DNA of 64,000 bases from Cristatella mucedo. Its lineage: Eukaryota; Bryozoa; Phylactolaemata; Cristatellidae. The stretch is from contig WPIO01000082.1 of the NCBI GenBank assembly GCA_009760855.2, forward strand, positions 1,507,501 through 1,571,500, written 5' to 3'. Both the position numbers and the translations under genes were made by a program. The notes under the pieces were generated by a model. That model made no database searches, was not told where the DNA came from, and saw nothing but the letters and a program-made list of their open reading frames with translations. Positions 47,655-59,567 of this stretch are shown in pieces. Numbering within the stretch: position 1 is the stretch's first letter; every line of letters starts with the position of its first letter.

Positions 47655-48118
47655 AATGCGATGTAATGTACCTCCGTACGTAGCTCTACACAAAGCGACT
47701 AAGCCTAAATGGAAGTTTTGCATGGAGTTTTCTATTGCGTACTCAAAGCCTAAGTGGCTCTCGGTATAATTTTGGCTGCCAGCAGACCGATCGTGCTTCC
47801 TTTGCAGAAAATTCAAAGTACCCAGAGAGAGACTGAGTTCTCTGAGGGTGCTATATCAAATGTATTTTTATTATTAATATTATTATTATATCTCACGCAA
47901 CAAAGAGAAAGTGAGAAGCATAGCTGAGTCGGGAAGGCGGGCGAATTAGTGAGTAGCGTGGAAGTAGCATCTCAGGACGGCTGGAAAGGATGAGCGATAG
48001 TAGGCAGCAGGAGAGGAGATGTCGTTGCGTAAGAACTATCTATGAAGGTGAGTTTCGCAAATATAGGACCTGCAGAGCAAAAGCTTCTGTCGCCAATGGT
48101 CTGTAAGCGGAAGAATAG
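47655..48118 (-). mobile_element. LINE-2 fragment with a nested L2 tail
   Basis: Reversed LINE-2 from gtaatgcgatgtaatgtacc through tactcaaagcctaagtggct, interrupted near 47795-47892, and resuming at cgcaacaaagagaaagtgag through agcaaaagcttctgtcgcca. In sense direction it encodes RLQTIGDRSFCSAGP. Confidence 0.83.
47795..47892 (+). mobile_element. L2 tail nested in LINE-2
   Basis: aaaattcaaagtacccagag, then agactgagttctctgagggt, gctatatcaaatgtat and an ATT repeat; a very short 5'-truncated L2 insertion. Confidence 0.85.
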
Positions 48119-50549
48119 AGCAGCTAAGATAAGAGCGAGAGAGAGGAGAGGGAGATATAGACAGAGAAGAGAGAGAGAGAGAGAGAGAGGAGAGGGAGAT
48201 ATAGAGAGAGAAGAGAGGGAGGATATGGAGAGAGGAGAGATGTAAAAAGAGGGATAGGGGAAAATGGGTGCGGACGTTGGCAAAAAGGAGGTGGCAAACG
48301 AAGAGGAAGGGAGACGGATGAGTTGCCGAAGAGAGTGGCATTCTAGCAACTGCTTTGATGCGGGAACGTCTCCCGATGACCATGGCAGCGGCCGCTGGAC
48401 CGCAGCTAAGCGGCCGCAGTCTGTTCCAGATCGCGAATGGCGCATCAAATGGACGGCGGCGATCGCCTCAGTCCGCTCACTTACAGTAGGACGGAAGATG
48501 CAAGCGCTACCGGCGCGTCCTGCTTTGCTTTCTTAGGAGGCGATGTTTTCACCGGGCGTTGAATTTCTCCTTGTTTTGGTGTAGCAAGTAATAACAACTT
48601 AGGTAGCGCGGCGTCCGTAGCCGAGTGCCAATGGCCTGGATGCCTAACGGTCATCCGCCCCGCGCCCTGCTCAGCAACCGGTTGTGTGTACTTGGGTGTG
48701 TGTGTGTATGTGTGTGTGTACGCGCGTGCGTGCATGCGCGTGCACGTGCGTTCGATGCTCGTGAGTGCGCGCGAGTGTAGAGTAGAGAGAGAGTGAATCT
48801 GCCGAGAGGTCTGAGTCTGAGTCGCTGAGGCTGCGTGAAGGCAGTCAATCCTGTAGCACGCCTTCCGCCAGGAGAGGAATCTGCGTGCACTAGTGCACTA
48901 CTCATAAAATTCGGAGACAGCAGGGGGCGATGAAAGTAACTTCCAAGCCAGCTGTTCGCGCTTCACGACTGACAAAAGCCGACTGAGATTCGGCGCTCGC
49001 ACTCCTACCGCGAAGCCCGGCCCTAGAACTGGACGATGGCTGAACTGAGTGCTTTCTCCGGCTACGACGAGCAACTAGTCGTCGCGCGGCAGGTCTACGC
49101 ATCGGAATCTATCGCCGCCGGCCTGCCGCACAGGAGCGCGAGAATGAACGGCACTCGGTCCCCCACCCGGATCTGCACTCAATGCGCCGGCGCGAGATGC
49201 GAACGTCGGTCGGTCACCCTACGTCACAGAAATCGACCGCTCCTGCTTCGGCTGGCGGGCTGCAAGCGCCCTAAGAAGTCGCCGACGCGGCCGCCGCCTG
49301 CGATGGCAGTTTCCCTCAGACTTCTCTGGTCAAAGGCCGGACGCGGTTGACTCCACTCTCAAATCCGGTCGTTCTTTCCAGAAGCCGCCGTCGCTGCTGC
49401 CTGCTACCGGCGGCGGCTGCCGTCGGCAGCAGCGCACGATCGCGGCTCGCGTCTCACGTCAGCAGCAGCAGCGAAGGCGAGTGGACTCACGAGCCGCACT
49501 GCCGCTCTCGTCGTCGACTTGCGCCGAGGCCCCCATAGAGCGCACGGAGAAGAAAGAGAGATTTTCTGGGGTCGAACTTCTCAATAGGCGGCCCTAGACG
49601 GCCGTGTCGGCGGAGGTTTTCACTGCACGCACGCATTCTCGAGCATTCGATTCGCTTCAGCATGCGATTCGCTCGATCGCGCGGTCGATGAATCGTCCTT
49701 GCCGCGCCTAGCAACGTGTCGTCGAGAGCGCGCGCGCGGGCGCGCTCTCGCTCGAGTGAGAGGGGAGCTCGCCGCCGAGCGAGCGCGAGGAGAGCGGCCA
49801 TCTTTAGCTGAGCGGTTTCAACGGTCAATTCATCTCAACTGTTCGAGTGCGGCGTCCGCGGCGCCTAGAAGCGAGAGGGAGAGCATCGAGAATGGGGAGC
49901 GGCCCAGATCGTGGTCCAGCTCGTGGCCCACGATCTCGGGCCGACGCACGTCGGCCCGCGATCAGCTGAGCGGTCGCGCGGCCGCTAGGAAGTGGCCTGT
50001 TTGCCAAAGATACTTAGAGCCGAGAATAAACTGGCGGCATGCAAATAGTGAAATGAAGACTGGTGCAGAGATCACTCGACGGCTACGGGACGGCCGGTTC
50101 GGACCTAATAAGTGTCGATCAATTCAATAAGCAGCCAGCAGGCGCGGGCCGCTACGTCTGAGCTGAGCACGCGCGACCGTTCCCGCGCGAGGCCGATCCG
50201 ATCATGCCGCTGTGCTGGGAGGAGCGCGTCGTTCGGGTGCGCCGCAGAGAGGTTCCAGCAATGGCGGCGGCCTCATCGGCTGCGTGCCGTTCACGTCGTC
50301 TGCAGCTAAGCGAATGTACTCGCCGCCGCCGGTCGTTTCCCCCCCTACTCCGCGCCATTTGCTACGGAGCTAGCGACAGCTTTTTTAAGCCTACCATCAG
50401 GTCCGTTAGTGTTACGGTGCTGAATGCGATCGCCACTCGGAGCCGTCACTTCCGTCACTCGCTCAGCTTGCTGCGCCATCTGTCGGTGTGAGCCGTTGAT
50501 GCGGTTTGGCCCCTTCAGCTTAAGATGCATCGCTAGCGGTAATAATAAT
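48119..50549. other. AG-rich tract then CpG-rich, unassigned
   Basis: Imperfect AG repeat at about 48128-48250, GT/GC alternation at about 48685-48775, then CpG-rich DNA to 50350 with a 15-bp-arm palindrome at 49932-49963. Many open frames, none with a domain. Confidence 0.45.
49932..49963. repeat. Near-perfect palindrome
   Basis: Arms GATCTCGGGCCGACG (49932-49946) and CGTCGGCCCGCGATC (49949-49963) match at 14 of 15 positions around a 2-base centre. Confidence 0.9.
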
Positions 50550-51075
50550 AGTAATAAAACGTTCGTATGGCGCCTTCAGAGAGAATTTAATCTCTGTCTA
50601 GGCACTTTACATATGCTCTAAAGGAAGTACGATGGCCGTGGCGGAGCCTAGGTTTCCGTCTATGGGGGGCAAGACTTGCAAAAAATTATTTGCAGGCGGA
50701 GCGAGACCCCCATAGAGTGAAAAGATGTATAGCGTACAATCCTATTGTGTATTCGACACGAACTTGGTGGTTGCTCGCCTGAATGGAATGAGAAACTATT
50801 TCTTCGTTGGTGATAGTCGCGGGGCTCAGCTCGCTGCCCCCTGGAGGGAGTTCCCTGGGGGCGAATTCCTCCTGCCACCCCTCGGGCTCCGCTGCTGCTG
50901 CACGATCGTGCAGCTACTGGCAACGTGCACAATTTCAAGAAGCGCAATATGGTTAGAGGTAGCCGGCGCATTTTCAGCATTTAAATATGGTTACTGGTAG
51001 CGCACACATTATTAGCACGCATACGCACGCAAAGCAATAATCACAAGGACCCATCAAATGCTGCAAGAAACAAGT
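50550..51075 (-). mobile_element. L2 tail/3' UTR fragment split by a MITE
   Basis: 50550-50634 has the reversed tail (ttcagagagaatttaatctc, aggcactttacatatgctct). The 3' UTR resumes at about 50935 (gcgcaatatggttagaggta ... cacaaggacccatcaaatgc). The gap is filled by a G-run MITE. Confidence 0.8.
50635..50906 (+). mobile_element. G-run hAT-like MITE, copy 3, nested in L2
   Basis: Left terminus ccgtggcggagcc and right terminus ggctccgctgctg are near inverted repeats. The core gacacgaacttggtggttgc and atttcttcgttggtga matches copy 1. Possible imperfect 8-bp duplications are GTACGATG before it and GCACGATC after it. Confidence 0.72.
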
Positions 51076-52159
<1,084 letters not shown>

Positions 52160-52255
52160 TTGTAATAAAAATATTAAAACGTTTGTATACCACCCGATGT
52201 CAGTTACATCATTCTCTAGGCACTTTACATTTGCTGCAAAGGAAGAAATTATAGG
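52160..52255 (-). mobile_element. L2 tail fragment
   Basis: gtaataaaaatattaaaacg, then ttacatcattctctaggcac and tttacatttgctgcaaagga. Confidence 0.72.
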
Positions 52256-52866
52256 TGGTAATTGCGACACCACATAAGGCGGGGGCGTGGTTTATGTGCG
52301 GCCTTCTGTACCAACTGCATATCCATCCTCAGGAATTCTAATTTTACGCAAATGGCTCTCCGCGATATATTTGAGTGGAAAGCCGACTAGCGCCTCAAAG
52401 GTGCCGCTGGCTTGCAACAGTCCTCTAACGCCCATATATCAGCTGTGGGAAACTGTTCACTCCTCCAATGTACGGACGGCTTTTTGCTGCACTGTACTTC
52501 TTGAATCCTAGCTTTCACAGTTCAAAGTACTGTTTGCTTCGCATACCGCAGCATCGGCGCTGTTGTGTGGCCAGTTTCTGATTGCTCGGACACCGTAATA
52601 TATCTACGCTCCGATTTCCTCCACCCGAAAGTAAATCGTCCCGCTCCTTACCGGAACGTGAGCCACACCACTCCGATCCTTACCGTCGGCCATCGGTTTC
52701 CCTTAACTATCCCAACCGATCGCGTGGCTGCTAGTTGTTCGCAATCGACTCGTCTCCGTACGTCCGCCATTCTAGATGCATCTTTAGCAGCTCAGCCAAC
52801 GGAGCGATACAATGCGCATGCAAGACGGACTGGCAAATTCCGTACTTAGCGAAAGCGCCGAATGGA

Positions 52867-52911
52867 TGCGCGGAGCATGCGGAGCATGCGCGGAGCATGC
52901 GCGGAGCGTGC
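52867..52911. repeat. Short minisatellite GCGCGGAGCAT
   Basis: Four adjacent units of 11, 9, 11 and 11 bases. Confidence 0.85.
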
Positions 52912-53066
52912 TGCTGCAAAGTAGAAGCGCTGCTCGTCTGCCTCGCTTGCTGCAGTCACATCCGCCTGGTTCGAAGATCGGCTACCTATCGATTGTCAGA
53001 TATCGATAAAATAGCCACCGCGATGCATCGAGTAACTGCCAGGCTTCCGAGAGCCCCATTACTGTC

Positions 53067-53070
<4 letters not shown>

Positions 53071-53154
<84 letters not shown>

Positions 53155-53155
53155 G
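53071..53155. repeat. CT microsatellite
   Basis: (CT)n with one TTT interruption, 270 bases upstream of the filament coding exon. Confidence 0.97.
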
Positions 53156-53438
53156 CTGGCAAACGCGCTACAACAACAAAAAACGACATTACGCAGAGGC
53201 CACGTCGCACGAGGCACAGCGGCGGCGCAGCGTTCTAGACGTTCGCCGCGCCGTCCACTCGGGCCGGGATGGCGAGCGTCGCGTCGCAGACCTCGACGCT
53301 GGCGGAAACGCAGAGCGTTGAGCGAAGGGTGGCCCGCAGAGACGCCGACGCTGCTGCAGTCAGTGGCCGTGAGCCGGCAGCGGCTACCGAAGCAGGACGC
53401 GCTCACTGATTTCTATTCCCTTCCGCAGGCGAGCAGCG

Positions 53439-54211
53439 ATGCCTGAGGTGGGAGCGTTGTCGCATCGAGCGCCGGCGGCGGCAAATGCCGCCGCCGCCGC
53501 CGCTCGGGCGGCCGACGTGCGGCCCGACACGGCGTCGTTCTTCAAGTCTCTCGGCGACGTGGAGCGCGAGACGGAGGAGATGAAGGCCGTCTACCAGAGG
53601 GAGATAGACGCGCTCGTGCGACAGCTGGACGACATGACGCGCCAGAAGAACCACTTCGTCGTGCAAGCGGAGCAGCACGAAGCGTACGCCGGCGAGCTGA
53701 AGAAAGCGTAAGCGAGCGCACCGCGAGGCAGTAGCCATTTCCGCCAGTGCGCTCCTTGATTTTGGCTGAGTAGCTCCGCCCGCCAGCCGACCGATCGATG
53801 GCGCTGCAGCTGGCGCAGCGCGCGTGGCCTTAAATCCGCAGCTGAAGCGGCGGCGGCACTGGCAGCGGTGACTCGCACGGCATCGCGACTGGCCGCAAGC
53901 GGCTGTCCGCGCGCTGCTGCCATCCGCTTATCCCGTCGCTGAGGTCGCTGCTATCGTCTGCGGGAAGAGCCTTCCTTAAATATAAATATAAATATATATA
54001 TATTTATATATATATACAACTCATTTGTATTGCTTCTAAGGGAACTTAATCCCTATTAAGGCGCTTCACATGTGCCACGGGGCTCGAGCTCGCCACGACC
54101 CACCCCATCAAATAAAACGACCTTGACATCGGTCGGCTAAAGGTGAGCACTTTAACCGCCAGGCGGTGCTTTTAATATATGTCCAGCGGCGAGGCTAACA
54201 GAGCTCACACT

Positions 54212-54299
<88 letters not shown>

Positions 54300-56828
54300 C
54301 GTCTTGCGGGCTTAGCTCGGTGACCGAGTTTGCGGGTCCTCGCGCTCTCTACCCTTGCGCGCATCGCTGTATCTCGAACTCCTCACTCCTCTCCTCAGGC
54401 TGGAGCTGGAGCTGGAGCGCTCCAGGAGTATGGCTGACCAGACGTCGGTGCTGCAGCGTGCACTGAACAACAACGAGAAAGATCTGCAGCACGCAGTGAC
54501 CAGCGCCGCCAAGGCCACGCAAAGCATCGAGGTGTACGACCGCGAGCGTCGCATCGACGCGCTGCTGCGCGAGAACGCCGACCTGCGCAAGAGGTACGCG
54601 CCACAACCGCCGCGCCATCTCCGTCGCAGCCGGCTACGGCCGGTCGCGGAGCTGCGGGTGATAAAGCGAGCTCCTCGCATTGCAAGATAAATAGCTGCGT
54701 CGCGTCTCGAGCGGCGACGCTGCTCCGGTGCCGCGGCGGCGCAGCAGTAGGCGACCGCGCCCTCGGCCGTTTTCCAAGCCTCACTGCTTCCGGCGCGTCG
54801 CTCGTCCAGCCGAGGGGCCGTAGCGGGTAGAGCGCTCTCGGTGCGGCCAGAGTACACGTGGCGTGCCCGTCGTCATCGTCGTCGTCGTCGTCGTCGCCGC
54901 CGCCGAGAAGCGCAAGCACTGAGCTCAAGGAAAGCGCACGCGCGCGCGCGCGCGCGCTCTGCCCGCTCCGCAGGCTCGACGCCGAGAGCCTGAAGAAGCT
55001 AGAGGTCGAGGACAAGCTTGCGCAGCTGCAGCAGACGATGGAGTTCCGCGCCGGCGTCCACGAGCGCGAGAGCGGCGAGTCGCGCGAACGCTTCGCCGCC
55101 GCGTCGCGCGCCATCCTCGAGCTGGAGGAGCGCCTGAGCGACCTGCATAGCGCCAGCCGCCTGCAGGTGGCCGTGCTCGCCGACGCGCGCGACGCCAGCG
55201 CACGCGAGCTGGCGCGCTACAAGAACGAGACGGAGGATTCGTTCGGCCGCACGGTGAGCGGCTTCCGCCTTTCCGCGGTGCCTCTTCATTGAGCTGCGCG
55301 CGAGAGCGCGCAAGCGCCGACCCGACGGCGTCGCCGTCTTCGCCGCTTCGACCAGGGGCGGGCTCGAGCTCTGCGGGCGCAGCCGACGTGAGCTGGCGTG
55401 CGCGCGCGCGGCTTGCGCGGCGCGCGCAGCCGGCGAGAGCGTGCGGCGATGCGGTGCGGCAAAAGTAGCCCTAGGCGCAGGGCTGCAGTAGCGGATACGG
55501 CGGGCGCGCGTGCGAGCGCACGAGTCTTCCAGCCGAAGGAAGCCGGCTGACGCCGCCGTGAGACGTTGCGCGCTCGCAGCGATCACTGGGCAGGAAGAGT
55601 AGTAAAGCCGCCTGCCTTCTTTTTCATTTTAGCTCGCCGCGCTGAAGGCGCAAATCGAAGCTGACAACGAGAGCTTTGAGAAGGTAACGAACGAGAATCG
55701 GTCTCTCATTGTCACCGTTGCCGAGTCCAACGACACAATAAAGCAGCTGCACGGACAGGTTAGGCCACGATGCATGCGGCGAGCGCCGTGCGTTCTCTCC
55801 GTTCTTTCTGCAGCGTGTGTTCTTGTGTACGTGCGTGCGCGCGTATGTGCGTGCGTGTGCGCAAAGCTGCGCCGGTGGGGTCAGCCGTCGAGCCTCGTCT
55901 TCGCCGGAGGCTAGACGCTCGCCGCCGAGAGTATTGAGGATCGGCGGTCGCGTGCGGGCCTCTACTGAAAGTGCGTGGCTGGCAGCAGGAAACTGCTTTT
56001 ATCGCATTTCGTTAATATCGAAAAGATAGACTAAATTAAATACAGATTTCGCTAATATCGAAACCTTGCTGAGTGAGGTTCGCGTCCTGTTTATGACATC
56101 ATTTTAGCAGAGCAGAATAAAGGGACCGTCAGCCAAATCCTGAGCCGCTTCCGGGTCAGCACCTAGAGATCTAGAGATCTTTGTGGTAATTTACAACTGC
56201 ATTGTCAGCAAGATCTACGATATAAGAGCTTTCCTTCCTAAGGCAACAGTATCCTTATTGAACTCCCCACTCTCAGATCCTTGCATTACCTCAAGGTACA
56301 CCTTTAAGCCGCCACTGATGACCTCATTACGAATTCGTATCTTAGTCTACGTTGCCTGGCAGAGACCTCATAAAACAAATAACTACCTTTCTCCTTCCGA
56401 GCTGCATAGATTTGATGCTGCGATGAATAGCTAACGGCCCCAGGTATTGTCCCTGCATCTTTCAAAAGGCTGGGATTAGGCTGCTCATTAAGAAGTCCAT
56501 TAATTAGGCCACGGGAACTCCAGCAACTATTGCTAAGTCTCCCTGCTACTGTGCCTATGGAAAGAACCCCGGAAGACTGAGTCGGCATTACTGTGAATTC
56601 GTAACAACCTTCTCAGTAATTCTGACTTTATAATTAGAATATCGCTGCTAGTTCTGTCGGATCTCTTGACAGAGTCGGATGCCATTAACCACCATTACCA
56701 TCGACATTGACCATTGACAATCTCGTTTGGGCATGACAGGCAATATTTTGCAATGATTTAGGCCGTATTTCAGCGAGAGATTTTAGAGTTCTGATGTCAA
56801 CGGGCAGCAGTCATCTCAAGACTCTCTC

Positions 56829-56889
<61 letters not shown>

Positions 56890-59567
56890 AATGTAGCAAC
56901 CAACAATAGTCTCGGCTTTCATTCTTATGCACATGACACGCGTCCTGCACGACCTGTACGACTTCGATCCCTTTGTGCCTGACACAACGTCAAACTCTCA
57001 CAGCTCTCTCTTGAAACATGATTTGCTGTATTTGCATGTTGGCAAACTTTCTCAAATTAAAGGACTATGAAAACGACTTACCAGTTATGGGAAACTTAAG
57101 TAATCCTCGGAAGTTGGAAACCCACCCCTCAAAACGGGGTCTACAGCATCTGAAGCATTTGCACACAATCTGTGTCGTGTTCCACCTTGACCTTTCGCCA
57201 GATGGCTGCATTTGCTCCAATGTCAAGTCTGCCAACTTTCAGAAACATGCCATTGCAAAAATCGTGCATGCTTAGACAACCAAACCACAGCTAAACTGGT
57301 CAATGCATTTGTGAAATCCCGTCTAGACTTTTGTAACTCACTGCTCACAGGTCTCCTGGCCTGTGTAATAAGACGCCTAGATTGCTGGCGCACAACTATG
57401 CAGCTAGGCTTGTCTCTCGCGGACGTCGTAGTTTACATGTTGTATAACTTCTTAATGACCGGCTTTGGCTCTGTACCGAGCAGCCTATCAACTTCGACGG
57501 CCGGATGTCACTCGCCTGTTTAGTCTCTTCGTTCTTTTACGGTACCTGTATTCGCCTCCTTTTCCTACTTCCTAATCCTGGGCTTTGAGCTCCCTTGACT
57601 CTGACCTCTGACCTCCACCACATTCTACAAGGATTTTTAGCCACTCAAGCGCTCGGGTGGAGGTGCTGTGTGGGCACTGCCAGTTCTCGTCTTACGCTCC
57701 CGCTCTCTCGGTAGCTGGTCAAAGCTTCCTCATACTCATTCGGTCCAATAAAATCAGCAAATAGCCGCTCATGCAGCATATCCTTTTGGTTACCGTCCCT
57801 CCAGGAATCGCCACTGGCGATCTTCTCAGCCGACGATGCGGTCCGTCTCCTGTTAGGCAGGGCTACTCCCAGGAGAATAGCGTAACTTGGTCCGAGCTTG
57901 ACGCCACCGCCTATCAACTGGCAGGAAAGAACAGTCAGCACCGAGTTATGCGCGGTCGAACCGCCGGCCTCCCCGAATTCGTCGCGACCTTATGTGAGCG
58001 TCGTACCTTGTACTAGTAAGGAGTGGACTTAAGTCCGTATTCCAGAATTTGCCAGGCTAAATGACAACCGGTTTAAGATGACTTCATCAAGACCACTGGG
58101 TGGGCGGGGATGGGGTTGGCAGGGCGAACCAATCGCTGTGCGGCTACACTGCCGCCGACATTCTCTAGCGACGGCGAGAGCTCTTCGAATGCCTCGCATC
58201 GAACAGCGACGGCCTAAGTGCAAATGCCCGCGGGGTGAGCAGAAGGGCGGCCGACGAGACGGAACGTCGCGTGACGACGCATAGTTCCAGGGTGGGGTGG
58301 GTAACAGATAAACAGCAACCTCACGCACGATCTGCGCTACAGATGCTTGAAAACCTCTTTGTAAGGTCGAGGGCATTGCCCAAGCAGCCGGAATGTTGAC
58401 GGAACGTACTGGCCTACCAGCATGTGCGATCGGGCGATTGCAGCTGGTGCAAAATTCTGCAGCTAGGCTTGTCTGTCGTGAGCGTCGAAGTTGCCACATT
58501 ACTCCACTTCTCGCCGACCTGCACTGGCTACCAGTCAAGCAACGGATTGACTTCAAGGTTTTGTCGCTCACTTTTAGGTCACTTCATTCTTCGGCTCCAG
58601 CCTATCTCTCAGATATACTCCCCCATCAGGCCAAGCATCGTACCACCCGCTTTTCGGAATCCAACAGTCTACAAATACCCCGTACAAACCTCAAATCCTT
58701 CGGAGACCGTGCATTTAGTTCGTATGCTCCCAAAGCCTGGAACTCCCTCCCGACCTGCGTCAAAACATCCTCTGACCTGACCACATTTAAAAAGAACTTA
58801 AAAACACACCTATTTAGGACAGCATTTAGTGGGTCCCTGTGACTCGTCCTTCATGTGCTTATGCGTGCTGACACTGTGCATGCTGCCACTAACCACATTT
58901 GCATGCTGACCCTGTGCATGTCACCCCTAACCATGTTATTCATTTTGTTTGTTTATCAAGCATGATATTACTCCCCATTCAATTGCATTTCCCTTTGCAA
59001 CAAATGTAAAGCGCCTAGAAAGAGATTAAGTTCTCTGAGGGCGCTTTATCAAGTGCATTACTATTATTATTATAACGTAATGCGTGGCATGCTAGCGTAA
59101 GAATTGACTCCGGCCGGCGCTCGTCTCGGTTTGCTGATGGTCCTTCGACCTCACGCAGTTCCTTCGGACAGCGGGTGTTTGGCTGCATTTCTTACAGCAC
59201 GGCACCAAAATAGCCGCTGCACCGAACGTTAAATGCCGAAAGAGACTTGCCAGGCGACCAAGCCCTGTAACGCGAGACGGCGATCTGCTGCTGCCAGCGT
59301 TCATGCCGAGCGTCGCTTCTATTTTTCGATTTGACATTTGCACTTAAAGATCGACCAATTGAGACACCTGGTGAAGTCGCTCGAGGAGAGCCTGAGCGCG
59401 GAGCGCGAGCGAGCAATCAAGCACTCGAGGTCGCTGGAGAACAAGCTCAAGGACGCACAGGACATGCTCTTCGACAAGCTCCAGGAGATCAACTACATGC
59501 GCTCCCGGAGCGTTCCGCTCTGGATCAGCCCCGATCCAGCTTTGCACGGCCACGACAATCGGAGCAG
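53439..59567 (+). CDS. Lamin-type intermediate filament protein, five exons, 3' end missing
   Basis: Exons 53439-53707, 54399-54593, 54974-55253, 55633-55758 and 59350-59567 join in one frame to about 362 residues. Junctions are AAAGC|gtaagc, ctcag|GCTGG, AAGAG|gtacgc, cgcag|GCTCG, ACG|gtgagc, ttttag|CTC, CAG|gttagg, aaag|ATC and AGCAG|gtatga. After an Ala-rich head (1-30) the protein is almost wholly heptad coiled coil. EEMKAVYQREIDALVRQLDD, LDAESLKKLEVEDKLAQLQQ and IDQLRHLVKSLEESL follow lamin coils 1B and 2 in order, including the long coil 1B of lamins and invertebrate filaments. The first junction matches the end of exon 1 in vertebrate lamin genes (recalled). The usual coil 1A start motif, the coil 2 end and any lamin tail domain or CaaX box are not seen. 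The product would be a nuclear lamin or a cytoplasmic filament; the window does not decide. Confidence 0.85.
54008..54165 (-). mobile_element. SINE-B in filament intron
   Basis: TA-rich flank, tail tctaagggaacttaatccct, head ggggctcgagctcgccacga; the head carries an internal insertion (cccatcaaataaaacgacc). Confidence 0.85.
54213..54297. repeat. CT microsatellite in filament intron
   Basis: Pure (CT)n, about 84 bases. Confidence 0.97.
54594..54973 (+). other. Filament gene intron B-C
   Basis: 380 bases, CpG-rich, with a GTC/CGC tract (54868-54905) and a CG alternation (54937-54957) close to the acceptor. Confidence 0.8.
55254..55632 (+). other. Filament gene intron C-D
   Basis: 379 bases, GC-rich, ending in a strong pyrimidine tract and ttttag. 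Confidence 0.85.
56190..57415 (+). mobile_element. L2 LINE fragment, degraded
   Basis: aacggccccaggtattgtcc, gcatctttcaaaaggctggg, ctagttctgtcggatctctt, a CT tract, then ctcggctttcattcttatgc (YADD reduced to YAHD) and gcatttgtgaaatcccgtct. Many frameshifts and gaps. Confidence 0.85.
56829..56887. repeat. CT microsatellite inside L2
   Basis: (CT)n at the same place in the L2 RT sequence as at 43043-43134. Confidence 0.95.
58405..59075 (+). mobile_element. L2 3' end, well preserved
   Basis: An intact C-terminal frame to 58842 (QLVQNSAARLVCRERRSCHI ... KAWNSLPTCVKTSSDLTTF, stop after SGSL), then the 3' UTR and a perfect tail hairpin at 59010-59045 with an ATT end. It is probably among the youngest L2 pieces here. 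Confidence 0.93.

Larger units (their letters stand above)
52256..53428 (+). other. Upstream region of the intermediate filament gene
   Basis: Holds an 11/9-bp minisatellite (52867-52911), a CT microsatellite (53071-53155) and, just before the exon, a CpG-rich stretch ending in a good acceptor with a branch-like ctcactgat and ttcccttccgcag (to 53428). An ATG at 53270 opens a 46-codon Ala/Arg-rich frame that is not in phase with the filament exon. Confidence 0.5.
53708..54398 (+). other. Filament gene intron A-B
   Basis: Contains a SINE-B (54008-54165) and a CT microsatellite (54213-54297). Ends with the acceptor cctctcctcag. Confidence 0.85.
55759..59349 (+). other. Filament gene intron D-E, filled with L2 debris
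   Basis: About 3.6 kb. It holds two L2 pieces (56190-57415 and 58405-59075) and a CT microsatellite. The 57416-58404 stretch is unassigned. Confidence 0.75.

Noticed and set aside
53270-53407. ATG upstream of the filament exon as an alternative start (MASVASQTSTLAETQ)
   Set aside because: Its frame ends at a TGA before the acceptor, and a possible gtgagc donor near 53364 gives the wrong phase for the filament frame.
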